From positions 744,001-808,000 of the forward strand of contig NZ_CAHJXM010000003.1 in the NCBI RefSeq assembly GCF_903645295.1: DNA of 64,000 nucleotides. Direction: 5' to 3'. This document shows, in pieces, positions 14,901-24,671 of this stretch (its first letter is position 1; each line of letters opens with the position of its first letter). The position numbers were made by a program, and so were the translations under genes. The DNA comes from Bacillus sp. Marseille-Q1617. Lineage in GTDB: Bacteria; Bacillota; Bacilli; Bacillales; Bacillaceae_B. Below the pieces are notes generated by a model that was not told the origin of the DNA, did no database searches, and worked only from the letters and a program-made list of their open reading frames with translations.

Positions 14901-16817
14901 ATGCTTGAATTATCAATGAATGGTGTAAAAAAATATATGGATGCCACACTGGTTCTTGAAGATATTACGTTTGAGGTGTTTACCGGAGAGAAGGTGGGGA
15001 TCGTCGGTGCCAATGGAAGCGGGAAGAGCACGATATTGAAATTGATTTCAGGGGCGGAATCCATGCATTACTATCCAGGCTATCCTCAAACTTCCAGCTA
15101 CGGCTATGATGAGGGGTTTGTAAATGTACCTAAAAACGCGGCAGTCGCTCTCCTTGAACAAATGCCCCGGTTCCCGCGTGGTCTGAAGGTCATCGATGTC
15201 TTAAACCTTGCCTTTGAAGAAGTTAACCTCATCGAAAAGCAGATGCGTGAAATAGAAGAAGCGATGGAAACACTCGATGGTGCGGGTCTTGAAAAAGCCC
15301 TGACAAAATACAGCGATCTCGTTGGGTTGTATGAAATGAAGGGGGGATATGAGACAGAGGAAAAATTGGGCAGGGTATGCACCGGATTGAAGTTTGATGA
15401 AAGTTTTTTAAACAGGGATTTCGATTATTTGAGCGGCGGGGAAAAAACAACCGTCATGCTAGGGAAGCTTCTTATTCATGCGCCGGACATCCTGCTATTG
15501 GATGAACCGACCAACCATCTGGATATGGAGTCGATCGAATGGCTCGAAAACTATCTGAAGAGCTACAAGGGAATTGTCCTCATTGTATCCCATGACCGTT
15601 ATTTTCTAGATAACGTGGTTACAAAGATCGTTGAAATAGAGGATATGACATCGAAGACGTATAAAGGAAATTACTCCTCCTATGTCCGTCAAAAAGAAGA
15701 AAATCTGCGCATTCAATATGAGCACTTCCGTGAGCAGCAGAAGAAAATCGGCAATATGGAACATCAGGTAAAAAATCTGAGGGACTGGGCGCTTCGAGCC
15801 GATAACAATAAGTTTTTCAGAAGAGCTGCAAGCATCCAGAAAAAAATTGACAAACTGGATAGGGTCGACAAACCGGTATTTGAAAAAAAGAATATGAGAA
15901 TTGACTTCACAGCTTCCGAGCGGTCTGGAAATGAAACAGTTAAAGCAATAGGTCTGTCTAAACGATTTCTCGATAAAGTGATTTTTAAAGATGCCGAGTT
16001 GATGATTCATTTCGGGGAACGAGTAGGATTGATTGGTTCAAATGGAAGCGGGAAGACGACATTCCTGAAAATGCTCTTTGGAGAGGAACAGCCGAATGCT
16101 GGAATGGTGGAACTTGGCGCAAATGTCAAGCCGGCTTATCTGCCTCAAAAAATCGTGTTTTCCAATGAAGAGCTCACCGTTCTGGAAGCTTTCAGGGAGG
16201 ACATTTCGATTTTAGAAGGAAAAGCACGAGAATACTTGGCAAAATTCATGTTCTATAAAGGCAGTGTCTTCAAAAAAGTGAAACATCTGTCAGGCGGTGA
16301 ACGAATCAGGCTGAAACTTGCCATGCTACTGTTTCGGGATATCAATTTATTGATACTTGATGAGCCTACGAACCACCTGGATATTGAATCAATTGAAACA
16401 TTGGAAGAAGCACTCGAGGAATTCAAAGGAACCATCTTCTTCATCTCCCACGATCGTTATTTTATCAATAAGATGAGTGAGAGGGTGGTAGCGATTGAGG
16501 ATCATGGATTTAAAAGTTACACTGGAAATTACGATGATTACCGAGAGGAAGGCGAGAAAATAAAAATCAGGCAGTTAATCAAAGAGCCTGTTGAAAAGGT
16601 TAAGAAGCCGCAAAGAAAGGGTGTAGATCCTAAGAAAGAAGAAGAAAAATTCTTGTCGAAGGTGGAAGCGCTTGAGAATGAGATCGTTCAACTGGATGAA
16701 GCCATGGGCCATGGTGAATTGGAACATGAGGAGCTGGGCGAGCTTGATAGAAGGAAGCGGAAGTTGAATGAAGAGCTTGAGTCAATATGGGAAACTTGGA
16801 TGAAGTTTGCAGAGTGA
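14901..16817 (+). CDS. ABC-F family ATPase (ribosome-associated)
   Basis: A 638-aa protein with two ABC ATPase domains and no membrane segment. Walker A motifs GANGSGKST and GSNGSGKTT, signatures LSGGEKTT and LSGGERIR, and two LLDEPTNHLD / ILDEPTNHLD Walker B motifs. The interdomain linker (about residues 255-325) is the helical P-site tRNA-interaction motif region, with WALRADNNKFFRRAAS. The C-terminal about 80 residues are a charged coiled coil. ABC-F proteins act on ribosomes as translation factors or antibiotic protection factors; which applies is not decidable by eye. ATG at 14901 follows GAAGGAA. Confidence 0.92.
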   Translation: MLELSMNGVKKYMDATLVLEDITFEVFTGEKVGIVGANGSGKSTILKLISGAESMHYYPGYPQTSSYGYDEGFVNVPKNAAVALLEQMPRFPRGLKVIDVLNLAFEEVNLIEKQMREIEEAMETLDGAGLEKALTKYSDLVGLYEMKGGYETEEKLGRVCTGLKFDESFLNRDFDYLSGGEKTTVMLGKLLIHAPDILLLDEPTNHLDMESIEWLENYLKSYKGIVLIVSHDRYFLDNVVTKIVEIEDMTSKTYKGNYSSYVRQKEENLRIQYEHFREQQKKIGNMEHQVKNLRDWALRADNNKFFRRAASIQKKIDKLDRVDKPVFEKKNMRIDFTASERSGNETVKAIGLSKRFLDKVIFKDAELMIHFGERVGLIGSNGSGKTTFLKMLFGEEQPNAGMVELGANVKPAYLPQKIVFSNEELTVLEAFREDISILEGKAREYLAKFMFYKGSVFKKVKHLSGGERIRLKLAMLLFRDINLLILDEPTNHLDIESIETLEEALEEFKGTIFFISHDRYFINKMSERVVAIEDHGFKSYTGNYDDYREEGEKIKIRQLIKEPVEKVKKPQRKGVDPKKEEEKFLSKVEALENEIVQLDEAMGHGELEHEELGELDRRKRKLNEELESIWETWMKFAE

Positions 16818-17049
16818 ATGTCAGGGGGAGACGGGATAAAAGTTCTGCCTTCCCCTGTACTAAGATGAAATGAGGGTGAAGCTTGGAGGCGTACTTTTAG
16901 CAAGTGGAAGACACTGATGCATCGTTCGAATCGTGCATAGAAAAAGGACAAAGTTTCCAAAATTGTGATATTCAATCCGACCACTCATGAGCTATATACG
17001 TTATGATAGAAATAACCAAAAAATTCTAAATGGAACGAGGGGATCGCGG

Positions 17050-17910
17050 ATGAATACTAAAAATGATGAATTATATGAATTTATCTTGCAAAACACGGAT
17101 GATCTGACCAACACTTGGTTTAAATCTAAAAAAGCTTCAATCGGCAGTATCTATTCAGAAAGTGTACCAATTACCATTGAAGAGAAGCTTCGTGCACAAA
17201 ACAAAAAATTCATCATGTCGATCGCACAAATATTTAAACATCGTGATGATGAAAAAAAGTATGAAGCGATTAAACAATGGGCCAATGAGGTGGCCAGGGA
17301 TCGAGTCTTAACGAATACTCCTCTAAGTGAAATAATCCATCAATTCAAGTTGTTCAGACAAATTTACTGGAATAAAATCGATGGATTCACTCAAACGGAT
17401 CCTTCAGGTATATCTCCAGCCCAACTGTTAGAATGGTCGAATCAATTCAATTTTGCTTTTGATAGCGTGATTGAGGAATTTGTCATAACCTATACAGATT
17501 TTCATCAAGCCACTGTTGCAGCACAAAAAGAAGTGATCATGGAACTGAGCTCACCTGTCATCAAATTGACTCATTCCACCGCTGTCCTGCCTTTGATCGG
17601 CAATATCGATACTCATAGAGCAAAATCATTGATAGAATCAAGTCTGGAGCAATGCCAGAAGAAAGGCATTGAGTGCCTGGTGATCGATATTTCCGGTGTG
17701 GCGATTGTTGATACAATGGTAGCAAACCAAATATTCCTGCTTGTTTCTGCTTTAGATTTAATCGGGGTGAAAAGCATCATTACCGGAATGAGACCGGAAG
17801 TCGCACAGACAGCTACCCAGCTGGGACTCGATTTTTCAAAGATTGCTATTTACTCTAATCTGGAGAGAGCGATTGAAGATATTAAGGGGATTTTTGAAAG
17901 TTCATTATAA
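17050..17910 (+). CDS. RsbR-family STAS-domain protein (stressosome)
   Basis: A 286-aa co-antagonist of the stressosome that controls SigB. The N-terminal about 160 residues form the RsbR-N globin-like domain, and residues about 170-280 form the STAS domain. Phospho-acceptor regions are DISGVAIVDT (Ser where RsbRA has Thr171) and TGMRPEVAQT (equivalent of Thr205). No rsbS or rsbT is nearby, so this is a stand-alone paralogue like RsbRB-RD. ATG at 17050 is chosen since CGAGGGGATCG lies just upstream. Confidence 0.88.
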   Translation: MNTKNDELYEFILQNTDDLTNTWFKSKKASIGSIYSESVPITIEEKLRAQNKKFIMSIAQIFKHRDDEKKYEAIKQWANEVARDRVLTNTPLSEIIHQFKLFRQIYWNKIDGFTQTDPSGISPAQLLEWSNQFNFAFDSVIEEFVITYTDFHQATVAAQKEVIMELSSPVIKLTHSTAVLPLIGNIDTHRAKSLIESSLEQCQKKGIECLVIDISGVAIVDTMVANQIFLLVSALDLIGVKSIITGMRPEVAQTATQLGLDFSKIAIYSNLERAIEDIKGIFESSL

Positions 17911-17959
17911 TAATCTAATAAAATTGCAACCAAAAATTTCTCTACTTTCTGCGAATCGA

Positions 17960-18010
17960 AATGACTGTTCTTCTTCAAAAATTGAAGCAAGAGAACAGTC
18001 ATTTTTTTAT
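17960..18010 (+). terminator. Intrinsic terminator
   Basis: AATGACTGTTCT pairs with AGAACAGTCATT over an A-rich loop; seven Ts follow. Confidence 0.85.
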
Positions 18011-18092
18011 TTTCCGTTTGTGACTTTTGGTTATGGTAAAATTAGGATTAAGGTGTCAGCGGTAACTTCATTTATTTACAGGGGGTTCATTG

Positions 18093-18566
18093 ATGAAGAG
18101 AAACCATCAGTTCTTGAAAATACTAACGATCGTTCTGATAATGGTATTGGTGCCGCATAGCGCTGCAGGTAAAGAATCTGTGATAGCATCACAAAAAGCT
18201 GGAGGATATCAATACACTGTTATTAAAGAAGAGAATACTTATACATGGAAAATTGCACATCGGGGCAAACAAACAGTAATGGAAGAAAATAAGGAGAATG
18301 GAGAGCAACTGGAACAATATAGACTTTCCGTCGAGGATATCAATTCAGATATAGTTGAATTACTGATTTCTGCCGGGTATTTTTTTATTGTCATTATCTC
18401 AGTACTCATTGTTTTAAAGAAAAATAAACAAATACTTAAAAACAGCCATCTCATTATCATTGCCTCTTTTGCTGGAATCGCTCTCTATAACAGCATGATA
18501 ACTTTTATCGATTTGAACAATGCCTTAAAAGATGCAAATTATTATTATACGCTGCTTACTCAATAG
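18093..18566 (+). CDS. Small membrane/secreted protein, unknown
   Basis: A 157-aa protein with an N-terminal signal peptide (FLKILTIVLIMVLVPHSAAG). A charged extracytoplasmic stretch with about three short strands follows, then two hydrophobic helices at about residues 90-112 and 118-140. There is no recognised domain. The start at ATG 18093 is preceded by CAGGGGG. It is flanked by terminator and intergenic DNA, so it is probably monocistronic. Confidence 0.65.
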   Translation: MKRNHQFLKILTIVLIMVLVPHSAAGKESVIASQKAGGYQYTVIKEENTYTWKIAHRGKQTVMEENKENGEQLEQYRLSVEDINSDIVELLISAGYFFIVIISVLIVLKKNKQILKNSHLIIIASFAGIALYNSMITFIDLNNALKDANYYYTLLTQ

Positions 18567-18685
18567 AATCATTTTAAGGAAAAAATAATGGAATCAATTG
18601 GGTGCCGGACTTGCTATAACTATATTGAGAGTAATCATGATTCTTGCACTCTATGAAAAAAGTATTATTTGAGGGGTGACTGATA

Positions 18686-19459
18686 ATGCGTCAGGAAATC
18701 GCAGTAGAAAAAGTGGCTGCCAGTTTAAAAGGGGACCCGAGGGTACGCAGTATTTTCTTAAAGGGATCTATGGGAAGGAAAGAACATGATCAGTATTCTG
18801 ATATCGATTTGTATTGCCTGGTAGATGAAAGAGAAGAGAAAGAGTTCCTCGAGAGACGCATTGATCATATCAAAGCTTATAAGGACCTGCTCTTTTATGA
18901 TGATATTTTCATCATCGCCCCCCAGATCATTGCCATTTATGACGACTGGCTGCACATCGATCTGTTCACCGTTACGGAGAAGACGATACAAGAAAAGGAT
19001 TTCTTTACCGTACTCTACGATCCTGACAACCTGATGAAAAAATATGAAACTGTCCAGCACCTGACGATCACCAAAGGTCATTTCAAGGACAGCGTGCTCG
19101 ACGCAGCCTGGTTCCTGTTTCAATATAAAAAAGCAGCGGAGAGAGGTAATCATACATGGGCGCCCGAAATGCTCCGTCATACCATGAGGAACGTGACGAC
19201 CATCCTCTTGTCACGATACGCGAGGGAGAGGGCACTCCTTGGCTTGAAGACCATACATAGGGATTTGCCGCAAAACATACAAGACCGGGTAGTTGGAATT
19301 TATGAACAAATGACTCCTTCCCGACACGCCGCAGCTGCTCATGAGATAGCGAGTCTGTTGAAAGGTGAATACCATTGGATTCAGGAAGAGCTTAAAGATG
19401 GAGAACAGGAGACAGGTTCCTTCATGAAGTTAATGGTGGAAACGGTTTTGAAAGATTAA
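18686..19459 (+). CDS. Nucleotidyltransferase-fold protein
   Basis: A 257-aa protein with the minimal nucleotidyltransferase motif GS-x10-D-x-D, seen as GSMGRKEHDQYSDIDLY (residues about 26-42). This is followed by a helical C-terminal region, as in aminoglycoside 6-adenylyltransferase-like and lincosamide nucleotidyltransferase-like proteins. A third acidic strand is likely at WLHIDLF. Substrate unknown; resistance is possible but not shown. AGGGGTGA lies upstream of ATG. A bidirectional terminator separates it from the convergent carboxypeptidase gene. Confidence 0.8.
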   Translation: MRQEIAVEKVAASLKGDPRVRSIFLKGSMGRKEHDQYSDIDLYCLVDEREEKEFLERRIDHIKAYKDLLFYDDIFIIAPQIIAIYDDWLHIDLFTVTEKTIQEKDFFTVLYDPDNLMKKYETVQHLTITKGHFKDSVLDAAWFLFQYKKAAERGNHTWAPEMLRHTMRNVTTILLSRYARERALLGLKTIHRDLPQNIQDRVVGIYEQMTPSRHAAAAHEIASLLKGEYHWIQEELKDGEQETGSFMKLMVETVLKD

Positions 19460-19472
19460 GATTTTACCAAAT

Positions 19473-19502
19473 AAGGGGCAGTTCAGCAGGAACTGCCCCT
19501 TC
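19473..19502. terminator. Bidirectional terminator
   Basis: AAGGGGCAGTTC and GAACTGCCCCTT make a 12-bp perfect stem between two convergent genes. Confidence 0.88.
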
Positions 19503-19506
19503 CATG

Positions 19507-20778
19507 TTAGTCACGTGTTGTAGGGTCACTGATACTGCCATAAGCAGGCGGAATCTCATCATATAAATTGGCATCGACATCATTTATAGAGCCGTCCGCA
19601 ATCGAATTCAACATATCATAGACCGGCACCTTGACTGTTTCCTTCAGCATGCCATTCTGCTTTTGACCGAGTGTCTGTGTTTGGCCTTTCACTTCAATGA
19701 GCATGGTGGCTGTACCGTTTAATTGAATCGCACCTAAACCGGAACCAGGATAATTCACTTGAGGGTACTGCTGGATTGCCCCGAATGATGAGAATCCTCT
19801 TTGCAGGGACTGATAGCCGACTACGGTCATTTGCTTACTGAGCTTTTCTACTTCTGTATCGACTTCATAGGTTTTTCCTGTAAAAGGATCTATATATGGT
19901 GTTGTGGTGAACAGACCCAGGACCGAGATGGAAACAGAGCGGCTGTCTTCTTCAGAAAGGACATTGAAGCCTCGGTGATGGACATCGATTGCAAAGTCTG
20001 GATTGAATTCCTTGACTACGTTTGTGACCGCTCTAGCTTCAGGAGAGACACCAAACCCGGTGGAGTTGATATTGTTTGTCTTCTCATCATTCAGCACTTC
20101 AGCAAGCTTTTCCTTGTCGGCCTCATTGATGTCAAAATCAAAGTTAGGGTTAAAATCGCGGTTTAGGTCATATCCAGGAATACCGTAATTGATTCTTCCG
20201 TCGTTAGCTTGTCCTCTTTCGATACCAGGATTATAATACCAAGGATTTTTCGTATCGGCCGGCATACCCAAAGCTTCAGGGTCCCATGTCTGGTGGTTGT
20301 AACGGACCGGATTCCAGTTTCCTTCATATTCCGTCATGGTACCGTCCGGGTTTACACGAGGCATAATCCAGACAGAGACCTCATCGAGCATTTCATTGAT
20401 GGCCTTATCCCCTGAATTGAACTTCTGCATGATTTCCATGGCCGCTTCTGTACCGAGCACTTCATTTCCGTGAATCTGCGTATAAATCAGCACGCGTTTC
20501 TTATCCGGATCATGATCACCATATTTAGCTACATATAAAGGAAAACCATTGTTGGAATACCCGGCAATGTCCAGCTGCATCTTTCCTTGAGAAGAATGTT
20601 CGAGCTTCAAGAGCTTGTCCTCCAGTTCTTGATTCGTCATCAGACTGGACAATGAAACATTTTGTTCTCTTTCCACATACGGACCATTTGGATTCGATTG
20701 GGGATTTGCATATGTACTTTGAGAAGCCAGTAATGCTAACCCCAATGCGGTAGATACAATAACCCTTTTCTTGTTCAT
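19507..20778 (-). CDS. Secreted M14-family zinc carboxypeptidase
   Basis: A 423-aa exported metallopeptidase. A signal peptide covers residues 1-24 (ending STYA). The M14 zinc site is visible as HGNE (His-x-x-Glu, about residue 104) and DVHHRG (third ligand region), with MPRVNPDG and the substrate Arg region DLNRDFNP between them. The catalytic Glu is likely in TMLIEVKGQ near residue 365. It would trim C-terminal residues from extracellular peptides or act on cell-wall peptides. GGAGG precedes the start on the minus strand. It is convergent with the nucleotidyltransferase gene. Confidence 0.9.
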   Translation of the reverse strand: MNKKRVIVSTALGLALLASQSTYANPQSNPNGPYVEREQNVSLSSLMTNQELEDKLLKLEHSSQGKMQLDIAGYSNNGFPLYVAKYGDHDPDKKRVLIYTQIHGNEVLGTEAAMEIMQKFNSGDKAINEMLDEVSVWIMPRVNPDGTMTEYEGNWNPVRYNHQTWDPEALGMPADTKNPWYYNPGIERGQANDGRINYGIPGYDLNRDFNPNFDFDINEADKEKLAEVLNDEKTNNINSTGFGVSPEARAVTNVVKEFNPDFAIDVHHRGFNVLSEEDSRSVSISVLGLFTTTPYIDPFTGKTYEVDTEVEKLSKQMTVVGYQSLQRGFSSFGAIQQYPQVNYPGSGLGAIQLNGTATMLIEVKGQTQTLGQKQNGMLKETVKVPVYDMLNSIADGSINDVDANLYDEIPPAYGSISDPTTRD

Positions 20779-20994
20779 AAACTTCCTCCTATACGATTAT
20801 TTAGCATCACGAAATAAAATGCCTGCTTCAATAATAAGAAAGCGCTTACGGGAAATTTGTAGAAATTTGTGGAATTGCTGTCAAATGAAACATAGTGCTT
20901 ACTGAAAGTTTTTTCTTTTAGGTAGAAATTACTTTTCCTATGAAGGGATGAAAAGGATGAAAGTCCTAAAAATGGAGAGGTGAAGAATTTGAAG

Positions 20995-21032
20995 ATAGGT
21001 GCTGGCTGAGAGGGGATTGAGCCAGCACCTAT
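20995..21032. terminator. Hairpin/terminator between minus-strand genes
   Basis: ATAGGTGCTGGCT and AGCCAGCACCTAT are a perfect 13-bp inverted repeat just past the stop of the VOC gene. The T tail is better on the plus strand (TATTTTAT) than on the minus strand. Confidence 0.7.
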
Positions 21033-21033
21033 T

Positions 21034-21459
21034 TTATGGTTTAGCAACACCAGGATAATCACAATACTCGATGATCGTCCCTTCTGTATCAGCCGGGTTC
21101 AAATAAATCAATCGCCGGCCATGTTTGTTTATGCGGAGACTGTCCTCTAATACACGAATTCCCTGATCCTGGAGCTCTGACAAAGCAGCATCAAGGTCCT
21201 CGACACGATACGCAATATGGTGGACACCTTTTCCTTTCTGCTTAATGAAACGCGCAATCGGTGACGTCACATTATTCGTCGGTGCAAGCAATTCGGTCCT
21301 GTGCCCGTCCACTTCCATGACGGCGATTTCGCTCTCCACGCCTTTTGCATCGCTTCTGTAACGATCGAGCAGGGTGGCTCCGAGAATATTTTCGTAAAAT
21401 TGAATAGTGTCTTCCAGGTTTCTAACAGCAATACCAATGTGGTCTAAAGTCTTTTTCAT
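21034..21459 (-). CDS. VOC-family protein, methylmalonyl-CoA epimerase-like
   Basis: A 141-aa vicinal-oxygen-chelate metalloprotein with two beta-alpha-beta-beta-beta modules. Metal ligands are suggested by LDHIGIAV (His), GVHHIAYRV (His) and the C-terminal GTIIEYCDY (Glu). The pattern GKGVHHIAYRVEDLDAAL and the length match methylmalonyl-CoA epimerases. However, no mutase gene is nearby, so another glyoxalase-like role is possible. ATG at 21459 is chosen from three tandem ATGs because GAGGAG is 8 nt upstream. Confidence 0.8.
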   Translation of the reverse strand: MKKTLDHIGIAVRNLEDTIQFYENILGATLLDRYRSDAKGVESEIAVMEVDGHRTELLAPTNNVTSPIARFIKQKGKGVHHIAYRVEDLDAALSELQDQGIRVLEDSLRINKHGRRLIYLNPADTEGTIIEYCDYPGVAKP

Positions 21460-21652
21460 CATCATTCTCCTCGTCTGATTTCCTACCCTTAATCTTAACA
21501 TACTCTCTTTTGAGTCGAATAAAGCGGGCATGAAGAACGCCGGGTGGAAAAACATGTTTATTTGAAAATAATTAAAAATTGAAACCTAGTCCATCTATCT
21601 ATCGTATATCTATTATCTAATTTCAATATACTGGAAGGTGGTCGATCAATCA

Positions 21653-22633
21653 GTGAAAAAGCAAGCCCTTACCATTATGACAATCCTTCTGTTCACCCTT
21701 TCTGCCTGCGCAGAAGATGAAAATAATACTGAAAAGATACATATAGAGGAACTGCCTGCGCAGAAAACAATGGAATTCTCATATGGTAATCAGAACTTTC
21801 AAATCATCCCGTTTTATGAAGAGACTTTGGATTACATCGAAGTGGTAGAGGGAAACACTCTGCTGAATACACTCGGAACATTTAATTATACGGTGAAATC
21901 TCCGCTTCTTGAAAAAATGTCGGAGAAGAAAATGATTTTGAAGAGGGAGATTCCGCCAAACATCACGATCACTCATGACATCCAAAATCTGAAAGATCAG
22001 ACTGCAGAATTGATTCAACATCAGGATGCAACGAATGAGTTGATCAAAGAGTCATTGGTGAAGTCGGCAGATCTACTTGAAGGCGGGGACAAAACCATCT
22101 ATGTCATGCCGGTCAATCCGGATATGCCGACAGAGGACATGGGAGGCTTAGCAGCATGGACACTCGATGACAATGTCATTCTATTAGCACTGTCCTCCTC
22201 TTATAATGAGGAAATGCTCGCCTATACGATGGCGCACGAGTATCACCATGCCGTCACGATGGAAGGGGATACCGCTTACGATTCCTTATTGGACTTTGTG
22301 GTCTTTGAAGGGAAAGGTGATGCATTTGCAAAAACGTTGTATCCAGAAACGGAAGTAGCATGGACGAAGCAGCTTTCTGATGAAGAAATGGAAGTGGCAT
22401 TCGCACAGTTAAAAGAAAGTGGGAACACTACTGATTTTGAGATATATGAAGGGTGGTTAGATGGAAATCCCGAGATGAACATCCCCAGGTGGGCGAATTA
22501 CAGGATGGGTGATCTCATTATGCAGGATTATTTAAAAAATCATGGGGATGTAACGCTGGAGGAGTGGGCGGAACTTGACGCAGAGGACATTCTACAGGGT
22601 GGTGTGTATAAAGGGTTTCTAGGAGATTCATAG
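21653..22633 (+). CDS. DUF2268-type putative Zn-protease lipoprotein
   Basis: A 326-aa lipoprotein: the signal peptide ends with the lipobox LSAC, so the mature protein starts at Cys and is membrane-attached outside. The central zincin motif is HEYHH in YTMAHEYHHAV, with a downstream VFEGKGDAFA acidic segment. Both are typical of the DUF2268 predicted Zn-dependent proteases related to Bacillus YjaZ. GTG at 21653 is chosen for the KK signal start, with GGAAGGTGG upstream. The next gene starts 31 nt after the stop, suggesting cotranscription. Confidence 0.82.
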   Translation: MKKQALTIMTILLFTLSACAEDENNTEKIHIEELPAQKTMEFSYGNQNFQIIPFYEETLDYIEVVEGNTLLNTLGTFNYTVKSPLLEKMSEKKMILKREIPPNITITHDIQNLKDQTAELIQHQDATNELIKESLVKSADLLEGGDKTIYVMPVNPDMPTEDMGGLAAWTLDDNVILLALSSSYNEEMLAYTMAHEYHHAVTMEGDTAYDSLLDFVVFEGKGDAFAKTLYPETEVAWTKQLSDEEMEVAFAQLKESGNTTDFEIYEGWLDGNPEMNIPRWANYRMGDLIMQDYLKNHGDVTLEEWAELDAEDILQGGVYKGFLGDS

Positions 22634-22664
22634 CACAGAATATATGAAAAAAGGAGACTACAAC

Positions 22665-23477
22665 ATGATTGCCAGCATGTATATACGGAGAGAAAGACGT
22701 GCCTATATCGTATCCGCGGCCCTTTTATTGGCTGCTGGAGGGTTTATCGCCTTTACGACGCCTGAGTCGGCAGAGCAGTGGCTGGAGTGTCTCGCCCTGT
22801 TATTACCGGCCTTGATGATGCTTGGAATTGCCCTCGCCAGCCGCAGCAAATACAACAAGGTGAAGGGTGCAGATATTCCGGAAGCATTTGCAGACATCGT
22901 GGATTTGAATCATATTGTGATTAAAAGGGATGCCGGCTGGATGCCAAGGCTGCTTGTGTTTCAAAAGACGGGCAGTTTCATCGGCGTTTTTCACATAAGA
23001 AAAATTCCCTGGTGGGCATACCCGTTCATAATCTATCAACCTTCTTTATTAACATTTTTTCCGTTTGAACTTTATTTCACCTCATGCAAGGGAGAAGTCT
23101 TGGTTTCATGCAGGAGAAAGGGGTTCAAGCAAAGTATGTTGGAAATATCCGGTCCTGAGGGTCAGCGGGTCGGCTCGTACATACAGGAAGAGTTCAAAAG
23201 CATGGTCAACATCACGGGGGTTTTAAAAGATTTACGGGGCGAAACCCTCCTGGACGTTAAAAGCTCAGGCTTTACAGGGGAATTCACCCTTCACGATTCA
23301 AAAGGCCGACTGTGGGCAAGATTCCGCTACGGCAGGTTCCCTCACACATACACCAACATCTTTCGGGACGTCTATAATGATATGGTAGAAATATCAGACC
23401 AGCTTCCGGAGAATCAGAAGATCCTTTTATTGGGCATGGTGGGGTATCTATTTATAAACCGGACCAGCCGGGATTAG
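22665..23477 (+). CDS. Membrane protein of unknown function
   Basis: A 270-aa protein with two N-terminal hydrophobic helices (about residues 12-32 and 39-58) and a hydrophobic patch near residues 125-140 (WWAYPFIIYQPSLLTFFPF). The C-terminal half is a mostly beta, soluble-looking domain ending in another short hydrophobic stretch. No family is recognised. AAAGGAG is well placed for ATG at 22665. It directly follows the lipoprotein protease and probably shares its transcript. Confidence 0.65.
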   Translation: MIASMYIRRERRAYIVSAALLLAAGGFIAFTTPESAEQWLECLALLLPALMMLGIALASRSKYNKVKGADIPEAFADIVDLNHIVIKRDAGWMPRLLVFQKTGSFIGVFHIRKIPWWAYPFIIYQPSLLTFFPFELYFTSCKGEVLVSCRRKGFKQSMLEISGPEGQRVGSYIQEEFKSMVNITGVLKDLRGETLLDVKSSGFTGEFTLHDSKGRLWARFRYGRFPHTYTNIFRDVYNDMVEISDQLPENQKILLLGMVGYLFINRTSRD

Positions 23478-23551
23478 TGTTATGAGGGCGACATGTTAAA
23501 AGGGGAACGTGTATATGTATAGAAAAATAGAAATAGAGCTTAGGAAAATGG

Positions 23552-23607
23552 CAGGTGCCCGCCCCTCACGGTTTGTTGCTTGAACACCGTGTGGGAGGGC
23601 ACCTGTA
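23552..23607. terminator. GC-rich hairpin, likely terminator
   Basis: CAGGTGCCCGCCCCTCACGG pairs with CCGTGTGGGAGGGCACCTG over a 13-nt loop, followed by TATTTTT. It resembles the interspersed GC-rich palindromes of this window. Confidence 0.7.
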
Positions 23608-23705
23608 TTTTTAAGCAATTAAACTAAATTTCTTGGTATGTTGATTACTAGGATTGTGAAAACTATCACTTATCTAGCGCTTTGCTAGCAAATGCTAATG
23701 GTTCA

Positions 23706-23981
23706 TTAGCAATCGCCACCGCCACCGCCGCCTCTTCTTCTTCCGAAACAGCAATGCCAAATCTTTTTGAAGAGACAGATGCCGAATAGCAGAATTGCTA
23801 AGAACCCTACTACTCCAACGAAAATTGCCACAAAATCAGCAAGGCCGCCGACAAGTCCTACTAAAGCAAATGCATCTGTAATTACTCCTAAAGCCGCAAG
23901 CAGGAACCAAATTAATCCTGTCAGCACCCCAAGGAAAATATCAAAAACGCTGCATGAACATTTTCTGTGGTTAGAAACCAT
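23706..23981 (-). CDS. Small Cys/Gly-tailed membrane protein
   Basis: A 91-aa protein with two or three hydrophobic helices (about residues 14-35, 38-55, 57-72) between a Cys-containing N-terminus (HRKCSCSVFD) and an unusual tail (KKIWHCCFGRRRGGGGGGDC). No family is recognised. AGGAGGTGAAGC lies just upstream on the minus strand. The Gly run followed by a terminal Cys suggests a metal-binding, lipid-modified or processed tail, but nothing proves this. Confidence 0.65.
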   Translation of the reverse strand: MVSNHRKCSCSVFDIFLGVLTGLIWFLLAALGVITDAFALVGLVGGLADFVAIFVGVVGFLAILLFGICLFKKIWHCCFGRRRGGGGGGDC

Positions 23982-24229
23982 AAAGCTTCACCTCCTGTAA
24001 AAGAAATGCTTGTTCATCAATATATTATGCGGAGGCTTGTCAGCTTGTTTATAGAATACGAAAAAGAGGCTAAAGCCACGGGGACAGGTCCCTTTCGCAC
24101 AAAACGATTTTATTCACGCTATAAGGGGAAAGGGAAGTTAAGTTAAATATTGGTGTTCTCTGCCATATAATCGTGTAAACTTAAGTTAAAGGGAGTTAAT
24201 TGAATTTTTAAATAATAGGAGGAGAACAT

Positions 24230-24601
24230 ATGAATTTAGGAGCATTTTCAGTAAGTCTAAATGTAAAGGACATTCATAAATCCAAGGAATTTTACGAAAA
24301 TCTGGGATTTAAAACGCTAGGGGGAGACATTTCACAGAACTGGCTTATTTTGAAGAATGAAAGTCATATTATTGGTTTGTTTCAGGGGATGTTTGAAAAG
24401 AACATTCTTACATTTAATCCCGGCTGGAATCAAGATGCCGAAAACCTTGATTCTTTTACAGATGTCAGGGACCTACAGAAAGAACTTAAGGCTAAAGGGA
24501 TCAACATATTGTCTGAAGCAGACGAAACGGGTGAAGGCCCAGCAAGCTTGATGATAGAGGATCCGGACGGCAATCCGATTTTGATTGATCAGCATAGATA
24601 A
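24230..24601 (+). CDS. VOC/glyoxalase family protein
   Basis: A 123-aa single VOC module pair: [21 protein letters not shown] is the classic first beta-alpha unit, and [15 protein letters not shown] the classic end. The conserved metal-site pattern is incomplete, so it may be a non-enzymatic binding protein or an antibiotic-binding relative. TAGGAGGAG lies directly upstream of ATG. It is followed 70 bp later by a DUF2785 gene. Confidence 0.85.
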   Translation: MNLGAFSVSLNVKDIHKSKEFYENLGFKTLGGDISQNWLILKNESHIIGLFQGMFEKNILTFNPGWNQDAENLDSFTDVRDLQKELKAKGINILSEADETGEGPASLMIEDPDGNPILIDQHR

Positions 24602-24671
24602 AAATCATACTCATCCAATGGTTGCATGTAGATAATAAATTGGCTGAAGCTATCAATAAAGGGGAATTTTA

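Noticed and set aside
18588..18656. 22-codon Cys-rich ORF (MESIGCRTCYNY...)
   Set aside because: No clear RBS and no coding context; too short to support.
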